A stretch of 6,856 nt of DNA, from assembly GCA_014238345.1 (NCBI GenBank), contig JABABF010000081.1, positions 1 to 6,856 of the forward strand, in the 5' to 3' direction. The notes under the pieces were generated by a model. It was not told the DNA's origin, did no database searches, and saw nothing but the letters and a program-made list of their open reading frames with translations. Origin of the DNA: Gammaproteobacteria bacterium. Lineage in GTDB: Bacteria; Pseudomonadota; Gammaproteobacteria; JABABF01. A program made the translations under genes and the position numbers. Positions 1 to 6,106 of the stretch are shown here, piece after piece; positions within the stretch are counted from its first letter, which is position 1, and each line of letters opens with the position of its first letter.

Positions 1-671
1 ACTTCAGCCGTGAACAGGACGAAAATGGCGATCTGTTCACCGATGTCGAAGTGGCACGACACATGCGCTTCCTGTTGCTGGCCGCCCACGACACAACCAC
101 CAGTGCGCTAACCATGGCTGCCTACCAACTAGCACGACATTCCACTTGGCAAGAGCAGCTGCGAGCCGAATACATGGCGATAAACAATACCGAACTCCAA
201 TACACTGATTTGGAAAATCTACCACTGACTGATCTGGTTTTCCAAGAAATACAGCGACTGTACCCCGCCGTGGCCGCACTCAATCGGCGCACAGTGCATG
301 ACAGTGAAATCGGGGGCTATCAAGTGCCCGCCAATACGATGGTGATGGCATCTACCATCTACCAGCACCGCATGGAGCAATGGTGGAGCGAGCCGCATAA
401 ATTCGATCCCAACCGCTTCGCGCCAGAGCGCGCCGAGCACCATAAACATAAATTTTTGTGGGCTCCCTTCGGTGGCGGGGCGCACAAGTGCATCGGCCTA
501 CACTTTGCGCAAATGCTATTCAAATGTGTCCTGTTCCAGCTATTGCGCAACTATCGCTTCGAATTGCCTTCGGGCTATCCAGACAATCCCCCGATGCAAC
601 ACGTGCCTTTTCCCAAGGTGAAAGATGATCTGCCGTTGCTCCTGCGCCCGTTGCACGAAACAGGGCGGTAG
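1..671 (+). CDS. Cytochrome P450, C-terminal half (5' end outside window)
   Basis: Heme-thiolate monooxygenase, which normally inserts one oxygen atom from O2 into a hydrophobic substrate using electrons from a ferredoxin or reductase. The frame is open from base 3 and has no start in the window, so the gene is cut by the left edge; about 222 residues are visible. Hallmarks in order: the I-helix oxygen-activation motif AAHDTT (81-98), the K-helix ExxR as EIQR (246-257), a PERF-like stretch FDPNRFAPER, and the heme loop FGGGAHKCIG with the axial cysteine codon at 489-491. The tail MQHVPFPKVKDDLPLLLR is typical of the end of a P450, and the stop is TAG at 669-671. The AAHDTT and KCIG motifs recall CYP51/CYP120/CYP26-like enzymes more than soluble CYP101 types, but I cannot assign a family or substrate. 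No redox partner is adjacent; the rubredoxin 4.7 kb downstream is not a usual one. A degraded relative lies directly downstream in the same orientation. Confidence 0.95.
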   Translation, partial: FSREQDENGDLFTDVEVARHMRFLLLAAHDTTTSALTMAAYQLARHSTWQEQLRAEYMAINNTELQYTDLENLPLTDLVFQEIQRLYPAVAALNRRTVHDSEIGGYQVPANTMVMASTIYQHRMEQWWSEPHKFDPNRFAPERAEHHKHKFLWAPFGGGAHKCIGLHFAQMLFKCVLFQLLRNYRFELPSGYPDNPPMQHVPFPKVKDDLPLLLRPLHETGR

Positions 672-676
672 CAGAC

Positions 677-698
677 AACTGCACAATAACTGCACAAT
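677..698. repeat. Tandem duplication of an 11-bp unit
   Basis: The 11-base unit AACTGCACAAT occurs twice head to tail (677-687 and 688-698), six bases after the P450 stop codon. It is an exact but very short repeat in non-coding DNA. It probably arose by replication slippage, and no function is apparent. Confidence 0.6.
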
Positions 699-789
699 AG
701 CAGTGTGGACAGGCAATCAACTTAATACCCTACACACTCAACCACCATGGAGCAGACCAGCACATGCACCCTCGTATCAGTGCGCTGGA

Positions 790-1110
790 GCCAACAAAGC
801 CTTGATAAGCGCTCTCTTGGGTCATTATCCTGCCATGGCTCAACCTGTGCCACGTAGCGTTTTACACTGAAAGCGAGTATGAGTCCCTTCTTTATCTCTG
901 GCTTGGCACAAACCAACCATATCACCGCCGCTGAGGTCTGCGGTAGTGCCGACAATATGGGCTCTATTCTGCAAATTGTCGTGACATTGATAGGCTCTGA
1001 CTTCGTGCAGGAATTGACCTTCGACCCGTAACAAATTCCACCAGAGCAACCCGCTATGCAGTACATCCCATGTCCCAAAGTGGTCGACAAGCTACCATTG
1101 TGATTGCGAG
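790..1110 (+). pseudogene. Degraded cytochrome P450 C-terminal fragment, tandem to the intact P450
   Basis: This stretch has no usable long ORF but aligns in order with the C-terminal half of the intact P450 upstream. Block 1 (820-867) reads GHYPAMAQPVPRSVLH against RLYPAVAALNRRTVH; the ExxR residues just before it are lost. One extra base at about 868 then shifts the frame, after which ESEY matches DSEI. About 100 bp are missing compared with the intact gene. Block 2 (907-979) gives HK and a heme-loop relic in which only K/R, GL and A remain and the cysteine is gone. Block 3 (1011-1109) aligns without gaps; in its last 21 codons (1047-1109), 13 residues and 39 of 63 bases are identical (PxMQ, PxPKV, D, LPL, LR), with stop codons at 1029 and 1101. 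Offsets to the intact gene stay nearly constant through blocks 2 and 3 (466, 464, 462), as expected of a true paralog with small indels. A weaker match near 747 (ACCATGG) suggests the remnant may begin earlier. Non-functional. Confidence 0.75.
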
Positions 1111-1270
1111 CTAATATGTAATAACCCTAGCCTCTGCCCAGTGCCAACGCCGTCGACAAGGGGCCAAATCTGGGCTTTCAGAATCGGCTATAGCGCCTCG
1201 AACGGCGCACTCACAATCGAAACCACCACAATGATGCGCTATCATAAATGGGCTGTGGCGATTGTCGCAT
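1111..1270. other. Spacer upstream of tRNA-Arg, no gene seen
   Basis: This spacer between the P450 remnant and the tRNA shows no convincing coding potential. An AT-rich stretch TATCATAAAT (1240-1249) lies about 25-30 bases before the mature tRNA 5' end and could be a -10 region, but no good -35 hexamer is found at the expected distance. Confidence 0.4.
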
Positions 1271-1344
1271 GCGCCCGTAGCTCAGCTGGATAGAGCATCA
1301 GGCTACGAACCTGGGGGTCGGGGGTTCGAATCCCTCCGGGCGCG
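1271..1344 (+). tRNA. tRNA-Arg (anticodon ACG)
   Basis: A complete cloverleaf can be folded by eye. The acceptor stem GCGCCCG (1271-1277) pairs with CGGGCGC (1337-1343). The D stem GCTC/GAGC (1280-1283/1293-1296) closes a nine-base loop. The anticodon stem TCAGG/CCTGG surrounds loop CTACGAA with anticodon ACG at 1305-1307. The variable region is GGGTC. The T stem GGGGG/CCCTC holds loop TTCGAAT, and the discriminator base is G1344. The D arm, anticodon loop and T loop closely match enterobacterial tRNA-Arg(ACG). It decodes CGN arginine codons after A34 is deaminated to inosine by TadA. The 3' CCA is not encoded (CTT follows), so it must be added by the CCA-adding enzyme. No integrase or repeated 3' tRNA end is present, so nothing shows use as an attachment site. 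Confidence 0.97.
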
Positions 1345-1394
1345 CTTCCGGGTCGGCACAGCAGAACACACCACGGCAAGCCAAAGCACCCTCT

Positions 1395-1700
1395 ATGTCG
1401 CAACTCAGCTCCCTGCTCCACCTCAATGGGAAAGCCGCTCTCATCACCGGAGCTTCATGCGGCATCGGCTTGACCATCTTCCGCAGTTACCGTCTAGCCG
1501 TTGCCCCTGTTTGTGCTGACTTGGGGAGCACACGGCGCGAGCTGGAACCCATCAATGCCCCGCAGCGCGTGGATCATGCGGGCGTAGTGGCCAGCGCAGC
1601 GAGCAGTGAGGGAACCGCCGCCCATCACTGCGAGGAGTTTGGACAGAGAAATGGGGCTTGGAGTGCGGGTGCTGTGCCTCTTTTCTGGGCTGATGGCTGA
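1395..1700 (+). pseudogene. Degraded short-chain dehydrogenase/reductase (SDR)
   Basis: SDRs are NAD(P)-dependent oxidoreductases of about 250 residues. The frame from ATG 1395 begins with a well-preserved SDR N-terminus: LNGKAALITGASCGIGL contains the first beta strand and the TGxxxGxG dinucleotide-binding loop. It then diverges. Later parts still recall the family: a Rossmann segment ending in VVASAASSEGTAAHHCEEFGQ (about residues 62-82), then SAGAVPLF where NNAGxxPLF is expected. The strand before it is scrambled and NNAG is lost. The frame stops at 1698-1700 after 101 residues, with no Ser-Tyr-Lys catalytic motif. Downstream, LIAPGLG (1839-1859) and a PLG (1885-1893) resemble the C-terminal SDR motifs IAPG and PLGR, so the remnant may reach about 1900, but these matches are short. 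No clear Shine-Dalgarno sequence precedes the ATG. Most likely a decaying gene, less likely a truncated ORF that is still expressed. Confidence 0.7.
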
Positions 1701-1950
1701 TGAACTCCCAGCTGTCTCAATTGTTGTGGAAGAGCCACCAATCAATGCGCCACTTGCTCAAGTTAGATGATTGCACTACCTCGGATATAACCCGCTGGAT
1801 GGTGGCGGCAGACTTAATTATTAACGGTGCTCTCGCAGCTGATTGCGCCAGGTCTAGGAGCACAACAGGCCGGGCTAAGCCATGCCCCTTGGCACCGCCG
1901 ATGCCTGCCGCCGACACGACTCCTTATCGCCGTACACCGTGGATAGCTTA
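1701..1950. other. Region between SDR remnant and oadG, no intact gene
   Basis: There is no intact gene here. It probably holds the eroded 3' part of the SDR gene, and the promoter of the oad operon must lie here or further upstream. A TATAAC hexamer (1786-1791) is the best -10-like sequence, but the -35 region at normal spacing is poor, so no promoter is called. Confidence 0.4.
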
Positions 1951-2208
1951 ATGGATGGCGACAACACACTGATCGTACAGGCCCTCATACTGGCGGCCTG
2001 TGGCATAGGGACGGTTTTCGCCTTGCTCTCCATGCTAGTGGGTTGCATCTCCCTATTGCCTCATCTCACAGCCCTGCTAGAGGCCGCCACACCTAACCAT
2101 GGCGCCACTACCGCCGCACCGCCGAATAACACTCTGCGCCGCGCTGTATTGGCAGCGGCTCAACATCACCACCGACGACAGCAAGCGACACGGCCAAGCG
2201 ATGAGTGA
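1951..2208 (+). CDS. oadG: Oxaloacetate decarboxylase gamma subunit (OadG)
   Basis: Small membrane subunit of the Na+-translocating oxaloacetate decarboxylase (OadGAB). In the characterised enzyme it anchors and assembles the complex by contacting OadA and OadB. The product is 85 residues, the usual size. It has a short N-terminus, one membrane helix at about residues 7-37 with the family's GxGTVF pattern (CGIGTVFALL), a Pro/Ala/Thr/Asn-rich linker (about 45-60), and a C-terminal segment RRAVLAAAQHHHRRQQ. That segment fits the family's conserved Ala-rich, His-containing tail; the His cluster at 72-74 may take the place of the zinc-binding residues described in Klebsiella OadG. The start at 1951 is chosen for length and because MDGDNTLIVQA resembles family N-termini. 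An in-frame ATG at 1882 would add 23 unrelated residues. The Shine-Dalgarno sequence is weak (GGA at 1941-1943). The stop overlaps the oadA start by 8 bases. Confidence 0.9.
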   Translation: MDGDNTLIVQALILAACGIGTVFALLSMLVGCISLLPHLTALLEAATPNHGATTAAPPNNTLRRAVLAAAQHHHRRQQATRPSDE

Positions 2209-4003
2209 GCCAGCAGACCTATCCAAGCAACCACTGGGGCTAACCGAGTTGGTGCTGCGAGACGGCCAGCAATCTCTGCTCGCCACACGATTGCGCTTGG
2301 ACGACATGCTCCCCATCGCCGCGCAAATGGACCGTGTCGGCTTCTGGTCGATAGAAAGCTGGGGTGGAGCCACCTTTGATGCCGGACTGCGCTTCCTCGG
2401 CGAAGATCCATGGCAGCGTATCAGGGAACTCAAACAAGCGATGCCCAATACGCGCCAGCAAATGCTGTTGCGCGGCCAAAACCTACTGGGCTACCGCCAC
2501 TACGCCGATGATGTAGTGCGCCGCTTTGTCGCCCGTGCCGCTGCCAATGGTGTCGATGTGTTCCGCGTCTTTGATGCCCTTAACGACCCGCGCAATCTGG
2601 CCTGCGCCATCCAGGCCGCCGTGGAAGAAGAGCGGCATGCGCAGGGGGCTCTGTCCTACACCATCAGCCCGGTGCACGCACTGGAAGATTGGGTGACGCT
2701 GGCGCGCCAAATCGAAGACATGGGTGCTCATTCGGTAGCAATCAAAGACATGGCTGGCCTGCTCAGCCCGTACACCGCTTTCGAATTGGTGCGCGCGTTG
2801 CGCCAAGCGGTGGATGTGCCAATCCACATGCAGTGCCACGCCACAACCGGCTTTGCCGTCGCCACTGTCCTAATGGCAGTCGAAGGCGGACTGAGTAATG
2901 TGGACTGCTCTATCTCTGCGCTCAGCATGAGCTACGGACACGCCCCGACCGAGACGGTTATCAGCATGTTCCAAGGGCACGATCGCGACACGGGTATTGC
3001 TTTGGAGTCGCTGAGCGAGATCGCCGCACACTTCCGCACCGTACGCCAAAAATACTCCTCTTTTGAAGGTCAATTGCGCGGTGTCGACGCACGCATTCTG
3101 TCGTCTCAAGTTCCCGGGGGCATGCTGAGCAACTTGGAGCAGCAGCTGCGCGAGCAACAATCGCTATCCCGCTTTGACGAAGTGTTGCAGGAAATTCCTC
3201 GAGTGCGTGAAGAACTGGGTTTCCTACCGCTGGTGACCCCCACCTCGCAGATCGTCGGCACTCAGGCCGTGCTCAATGTGATCAACGGTGAACGCTACCA
3301 GACCATGACTCGCGAGACCATCGACATCCTGCGCGGCGCTTACGGGCGTACGCCAGCACCGATGAACAGCGCGTTGCGCGAGCGCGCTCTGCGCGAAGGT
3401 GGCGGCGAGGTGGAGCTGGATCACGAGACCCCTGAACTAGAAGGGCTACTGGAACGGCTCAACCAAAGCGCCACCGAGTTGGGCATCACTTTCGAGCACG
3501 GCGAACCCAGTGAAGAGGAACTGCTGAGCTACGCGCTGTTCCCACAGATCTCACTCAAATTCTTCCAAAACCGCGACAATCCATCGGCCTTTGAACCCCC
3601 ACCACAGGCCGTGGACGACTCCGCGCCCCGTAATGTGGCCGATGTGGATGAAACGCTCAAAGTGCGCGCCATGGGTGATAACGAATACCAAGTGAGCGTT
3701 GACGGGCAGAGTTTCCGTGTGCAAGTGCATCCCGACGATGCCGCGGGCGACGAACAGGAGCGCGATACTCCGCCCCCGCACACCAGCAAGGGCACCGCCG
3801 TGACCGCGCCGATGGCGGGCACCGTGCTACGCATTGTCGCCAGCGAGGGACAGGCCGTGGCGGCGAATGAGGTGCTACTAGTGATGGAAGCGATGAAAAT
3901 GGAAACCGAAGTGCGCGCGCCACAGGGCGGTGTGTTGTGCAGACTCATGATCAACACTGGGGATGCCGTAGCGGTCGGCGACACCCTACTGGAAATCAAC
4001 TGA
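2201..4003 (+). CDS. oadA: Oxaloacetate decarboxylase alpha subunit (OadA), biotin-containing
   Basis: Cytoplasmic subunit that transfers the carboxyl group of oxaloacetate to a biotin on its own C-terminus, releasing pyruvate; OadB then decarboxylates the carboxybiotin. It has 600 residues, normal for the family. The carboxyltransferase TIM barrel starts with LRDGQQSLLATR (metal ligand D21), then FWSIESWGGATFDAGLRFLG, RGQNLLGYRHY, DVFRVFDALND and VAIKDMAG with K182, the lysine expected to be carbamylated. A conserved post-barrel domain (PRVREELGFLPLVTPTSQIV) follows, then an acidic/proline linker (about 465-525) and the biotinyl domain with EAMKMET, biotin lysine K566, 35 residues from the C-terminus. 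Oddity: the metal motif HxH (HLHCHATTG in Klebsiella) reads HMQCHATTG, so Q211 stands where a His ligand is expected, while H213 is kept. The ATG at 2201 overlaps the oadG stop (ATGAGTGA), suggesting translational coupling. An in-frame ATG at 2099 lies deep inside oadG and adds a non-homologous extension. Confidence 0.95.
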   Translation: MSEPADLSKQPLGLTELVLRDGQQSLLATRLRLDDMLPIAAQMDRVGFWSIESWGGATFDAGLRFLGEDPWQRIRELKQAMPNTRQQMLLRGQNLLGYRHYADDVVRRFVARAAANGVDVFRVFDALNDPRNLACAIQAAVEEERHAQGALSYTISPVHALEDWVTLARQIEDMGAHSVAIKDMAGLLSPYTAFELVRALRQAVDVPIHMQCHATTGFAVATVLMAVEGGLSNVDCSISALSMSYGHAPTETVISMFQGHDRDTGIALESLSEIAAHFRTVRQKYSSFEGQLRGVDARILSSQVPGGMLSNLEQQLREQQSLSRFDEVLQEIPRVREELGFLPLVTPTSQIVGTQAVLNVINGERYQTMTRETIDILRGAYGRTPAPMNSALRERALREGGGEVELDHETPELEGLLERLNQSATELGITFEHGEPSEEELLSYALFPQISLKFFQNRDNPSAFEPPPQAVDDSAPRNVADVDETLKVRAMGDNEYQVSVDGQSFRVQVHPDDAAGDEQERDTPPPHTSKGTAVTAPMAGTVLRIVASEGQAVAANEVLLVMEAMKMETEVRAPQGGVLCRLMINTGDAVAVGDTLLEIN

Positions 4004-4006
4004 GCC

Positions 4007-5170
4007 GTGGCGCTATTGCTGGAGCTGTGGCACAGCACCGGGCTGAGCCAAGTGGAGCCCGGCCAGGTGGCAATGCTGGCCATCGGCCTCAGCCTGCTCT
4101 ATCTCGCCATCCACCACCGCTTTGAGCCACTATTGTTGGTACCGATCGGCTTCGGTGCCATCCTCGCCAACATCCCCGGCGCGGGCTTCGCCGATGCGCC
4201 GGTCTACGAGAGCGGTGCGCTGAGCGCGCCCGGTGGACTGCTCTATTACATCTATCACGCCGGTATCGCCAGCGGCATATTCCCGCTAGTGATCTTCATG
4301 GGAGTCGGCGCACTGAGCGATTTCGGACCGTTACTTGCCAACCCGCGCACCCTGTTGCTCGGTGCCGCCGCGCAGGTCGGAATCTTCGCCACCGTACTCG
4401 GGGCCATTGCACTGAGCAGCACCGACTTCACCGACTTTAGCCTGCAACAAGCAGCGGCTATCGGCATCATCGGCGGTGCCGATGGCCCGACCGCGATCTT
4501 TGTCGCCAGCCGTCTCGCACCAGAGCTGCTAGGAGCCATCGCCGTGGCCGCCTACTCCTACATGGCGCTGGTACCGATCATCCAACCCCCTATCATGCGC
4601 GCCCTGACCACTCAGGCCGAGCGCCAACTGCACATGGCACAGCTGCGCACTGTCAGCCAGCGCGAAAAAATCCTCTTTCCGCTACTGCTACTATTGCTGG
4701 TATCGTTATTCTTGCCCGCTGCTACTCCGCTGATCGGTATGCTGTGCCTAGGCAATTTGATGCGTGAATGCGGCGTGGTCGAGCGGCTCAGTGAGACTGC
4801 CCAAAACGCGCTGATCAACATCGCCACCATCTTCCTCGGGCTGGGGGTCGGCTCCAAGATGCGAGCCGCAGAGTTTCTTGATCTGAGTAGCCTGGCAATA
4901 CTGTTGCTAGGGGCGATTGCCTTCGCCATCGGCACTGCCTCTGGCGTACTGATGGCCAAGCTGATGAACCGCTGGAGTGCGCAACCGATCAACCCGCTAA
5001 TCGGTGCCGCTGGTGTCTCGGCAGTGCCTATGGCCGCTCGTGTCGCACACCGAGAGGGGCTCAAAGCCGACCCACAAAACTTCCTGCTCATGCATGCGAT
5101 GGGTCCCAATGTGGCTGGGGTTATCGGCTCGGCGGTGGCCGCTGGCGTGATGTTAAGCCTACTCAACTGA
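4007..5170 (+). CDS. oadB: Oxaloacetate decarboxylase beta subunit (OadB), Na+-pumping
   Basis: Integral membrane subunit that decarboxylates carboxybiotin and uses the energy to export Na+. It has 387 residues, within the usual range. The GTG start, three bases after the oadA stop, gives MALLLELWHSTGL, which matches the family N-terminus; the next in-frame ATG (4073) would remove conserved sequence. Many hydrophobic helices are visible, starting with about residues 21-35 and 41-60 (FEPLLLVPIGFGAILANIP). Functional residues known from Klebsiella OadB are present. The re-entrant motif GGADGPTAIF carries D159 (equivalent to D203). Y185 in AYSYMAL is equivalent to Y229. N329 and S338 in NPLIGAAGVSAVPMAARV are equivalent to N373 and S382. 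The protein ends HAMGPNVAGVIGSAVAAG plus a short tail, as in the family. No truncation or frameshift is seen. It is the last gene of the oadGAB operon. Confidence 0.95.
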   Translation: MALLLELWHSTGLSQVEPGQVAMLAIGLSLLYLAIHHRFEPLLLVPIGFGAILANIPGAGFADAPVYESGALSAPGGLLYYIYHAGIASGIFPLVIFMGVGALSDFGPLLANPRTLLLGAAAQVGIFATVLGAIALSSTDFTDFSLQQAAAIGIIGGADGPTAIFVASRLAPELLGAIAVAAYSYMALVPIIQPPIMRALTTQAERQLHMAQLRTVSQREKILFPLLLLLLVSLFLPAATPLIGMLCLGNLMRECGVVERLSETAQNALINIATIFLGLGVGSKMRAAEFLDLSSLAILLLGAIAFAIGTASGVLMAKLMNRWSAQPINPLIGAAGVSAVPMAARVAHREGLKADPQNFLLMHAMGPNVAGVIGSAVAAGVMLSLLN

Positions 5171-5275
5171 GCACGCTGACCGCAATGAAATGCCCAAGCT
5201 CCAGAAGTGGCGATTGTGCCCCCTGTCCCAATTGAACGAACCGTAGCACACAGCGACCAATCAGCCCAATATAGC

Positions 5276-5281
5276 TATAAT
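5276..5281 (+). promoter_or_regulatory. rubA: Putative sigma-70 -10 box upstream of rubredoxin
   Basis: A perfect TATAAT stands 61 bases before the rubredoxin start codon. At a 17-base spacing the -35 position (5253-5258) reads GCGACC, sharing only the central GAC with TTGACA. This would give a transcript with a leader of roughly 55 bases and make the rubredoxin gene independent of the oad operon. Confidence 0.45.
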
Positions 5282-5330
5282 GTAGCGCAAGATAGGGCAT
5301 CGCTAGTGTCATGCGAGCCGAGTTTAGAAA

Positions 5331-5336
5331 GAGGAG
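5331..5336 (+). promoter_or_regulatory. rubA: Shine-Dalgarno site for rubredoxin
   Basis: GAGGAG lies six bases before GTG 5343, within an A/G-rich run. It supports the GTG as start over the in-frame ATG at 5370 (residue 10), which has no such site. Confidence 0.7.
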
Positions 5337-5342
5337 AGCATT

Positions 5343-5540
5343 GTGAGTGAAACCAAGGTGGTCGCACCTATGCGCAAATGGGAATGTGTGATATGTGGCT
5401 TTGTCTATGACGAGGCCAAGGGCTGGCCAGACGATGGCATCGCCGCCGGCACCCGCTGGGAAGATGTCCCAGAAGATTGGGAGTGCCCCGACTGCGGCAC
5501 CAGTAAATACGACTTCGATATGGTGGAGATGGAGGACTGA
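5343..5540 (+). CDS. rubA: Rubredoxin
   Basis: Small iron-sulfur electron carrier of the cytoplasm. One Fe is held by four cysteines in two knuckles: WECVICG (C15, C18) and WECPDCG (C48, C51). The product has 65 residues. The core from W13 to about residue 62 is a normal-length single-domain rubredoxin with the expected aromatic and acidic residues (FVYDEAKGWPDDGI, AGTRWEDVPEDW), preceded by an extension of about ten residues if the GTG start is used. The sequence closely recalls Pseudomonas RubA1/RubA2, the type that passes electrons from rubredoxin reductase to AlkB-type alkane hydroxylase. No alkB or reductase gene lies in this window, so its partner here is unknown; small rubredoxins also serve in oxidative-stress and other redox routes. 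It appears to be a single-gene transcription unit, with its own -10 box upstream and a hairpin right after the stop codon. Confidence 0.95.
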   Translation: MSETKVVAPMRKWECVICGFVYDEAKGWPDDGIAAGTRWEDVPEDWECPDCGTSKYDFDMVEMED

Positions 5541-5572
5541 GGGGCTTGCTGGTTTTGGCGAAAATCAGCCCC
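5541..5572 (+). terminator. Long hairpin directly after the rubredoxin stop
   Basis: The stem-loop begins at the first base after the TGA. The outer stem GGGGCT/AGCCCC (5541-5546/5567-5572) is perfect. After a four-base bulge (TGCT), an inner stem GGTTTT/AAAATC (5551-5556/5561-5566) with one G-T pair closes a GGCG tetraloop. Position and stability suggest transcript end formation or 3'-end protection. No T-run follows on either strand, so it is not a classical intrinsic terminator. The left part of the stem region also overlaps the stop codon of the minus-strand open frame, which would suit a shared end between convergent genes. Confidence 0.45.
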
Positions 5573-5855
5573 GCCAGATGGCAGCACAAGGCTCGTTTGA
5601 CTCAGGCTCTACCACCCCAACCCAGACGGTGAGCGTGATGCGATCTGTGACATATTGCCGAGCAGCTGGTAGGTTCAGCTCATCCCATCCGATAAAATTT
5701 TCATGATCAGCATCAAAATGTGGCGGCCTCGCCTCCTCAGCCTGCCTCCCTGTTGCCTGCCTGTAGTGGGTGTGAGTGGTGAAAAATACTATGGTCGCGC
5801 TACGAGGCTCTTTGCTAGCGGGCGCTGGTTTTGTTGCGGCACAAACATAGATTTG
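5565..5855 (-). pseudogene. Start-less minus-strand open frame with an EF-hand-like loop (probable gene remnant)
   Basis: On the minus strand a frame of 96 codons stays open from just after an in-frame TAG (5856-5858) to a TGA at 5565-5567. It has no plausible ATG, GTG or TTG near its beginning. Its most notable part, 5676-5717, reads FDADHENFIGWDEL. This fits the calcium-binding EF-hand loop D-x-D-x-[DNE]-x-x-I-x-x-x-E followed by Leu: D at loop positions 1 and 3, E at 5, I at 8, E at 12. Position 6 is Asn instead of the usual Gly. After the loop, LPAARQYVTDRITL could form the exiting helix. Only one loop is seen, whereas EF-hands usually come in pairs. With no start, this is best read as the 3' remnant of a gene convergent to the rubredoxin gene, or a chance open frame. 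I do not recognise a specific protein family. Confidence 0.35.
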
Positions 5856-6059
5856 CTACTCTCACATCAACTACCTAGCATGTCATAAATACAGTTGCCA
5901 AATTGAATTAAACGCATATCACATGGCAGGAGCGATTTAGGTACTAGAGCGGGTGGCATCTACCGTGAGAAATGAAATGTAGGGGGCAGCACATGTAGCG
6001 CCACAATCCAGCCCTAATGCAGTCATGGCTAAAACGCAACTTGAGAAGTAGCCACACCC
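5856..6059. other. Non-coding stretch before the LLM-class gene
   Basis: There is no credible gene on either strand, only short frames with poor composition. It is AT-richer than its surroundings around 5880-5930. It may hold the eroded 5' part of the minus-strand remnant and regulatory DNA for the gene that starts at 6107. Confidence 0.4.
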
Positions 6060-6065
6060 TATAAT
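6060..6065 (+). promoter_or_regulatory. Putative -10 box upstream of the LLM-class monooxygenase
   Basis: A perfect TATAAT lies 41 bases before the start codon. The nearest -35-like hexamer, TTGAGA (6041-6046), is only 13 bases upstream, too close for normal sigma-70 spacing. The promoter would therefore rely on the -10 box or an activator. Confidence 0.4.
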
Positions 6066-6093
6066 TCAGCCCTACCCCATGCCCTAAGCCACC

Positions 6094-6099
6094 AAGGAG
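6094..6099 (+). promoter_or_regulatory. Shine-Dalgarno site for the LLM-class monooxygenase
   Basis: AAGGAG lies seven bases before ATG 6107, near-ideal sequence and spacing, and fixes the start codon. Confidence 0.8.
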
Positions 6100-6106
6100 T
6101 TCCACC

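Noticed and set aside
1271..1344. tRNA-Arg as a genomic-island attachment site
   Set aside because: There is no integrase, no repeated copy of the tRNA 3' end and no mobile gene in the window.
1262..1519. An 85-codon frame starting MSHAPVAQLDRASGYEPGGRGFESL across the tRNA
   Set aside because: This is the well-known artefact translation of a tRNA-Arg gene (PVAQLDRASG...GFESL). It overlaps the tRNA entirely at its start and runs into the SDR remnant in another frame.
1882..1950. Possible longer OadG starting at ATG 1882
   Set aside because: The extra 23 residues are unlike OadG and probably belong to the SDR remnant. The 85-residue form from 1951 has the family length.
1935..1962. SDR C-terminal motif resemblance (YT...DGD) overlapping the oadG start
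   Set aside because: It is short and falls on the OadG N-terminus MDGDN. The likeness is best explained by chance, so it was not used to extend the SDR pseudogene.
2099..2200. Possible longer OadA starting at ATG 2099
   Set aside because: The extension lies inside oadG in another frame and has no similarity to OadA N-termini. ATG 2201 gives the expected family start and an overlapping start/stop with oadG.
3529..4083. Long minus-strand frames opposite oadA and oadB
   Set aside because: They are antisense shadows of strongly conserved coding sequence. Their translations are rich in Ser/Ala/Arg/Pro with no recognisable motif.
5776..5850. Short plus-strand frame resembling a signal peptide (MVALRGSLLAGAGFVAAQT)
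   Set aside because: It is only 19-25 residues, ends at TAG 5848-5850, has no Shine-Dalgarno sequence and no mature protein, and lies opposite the longer minus-strand frame.
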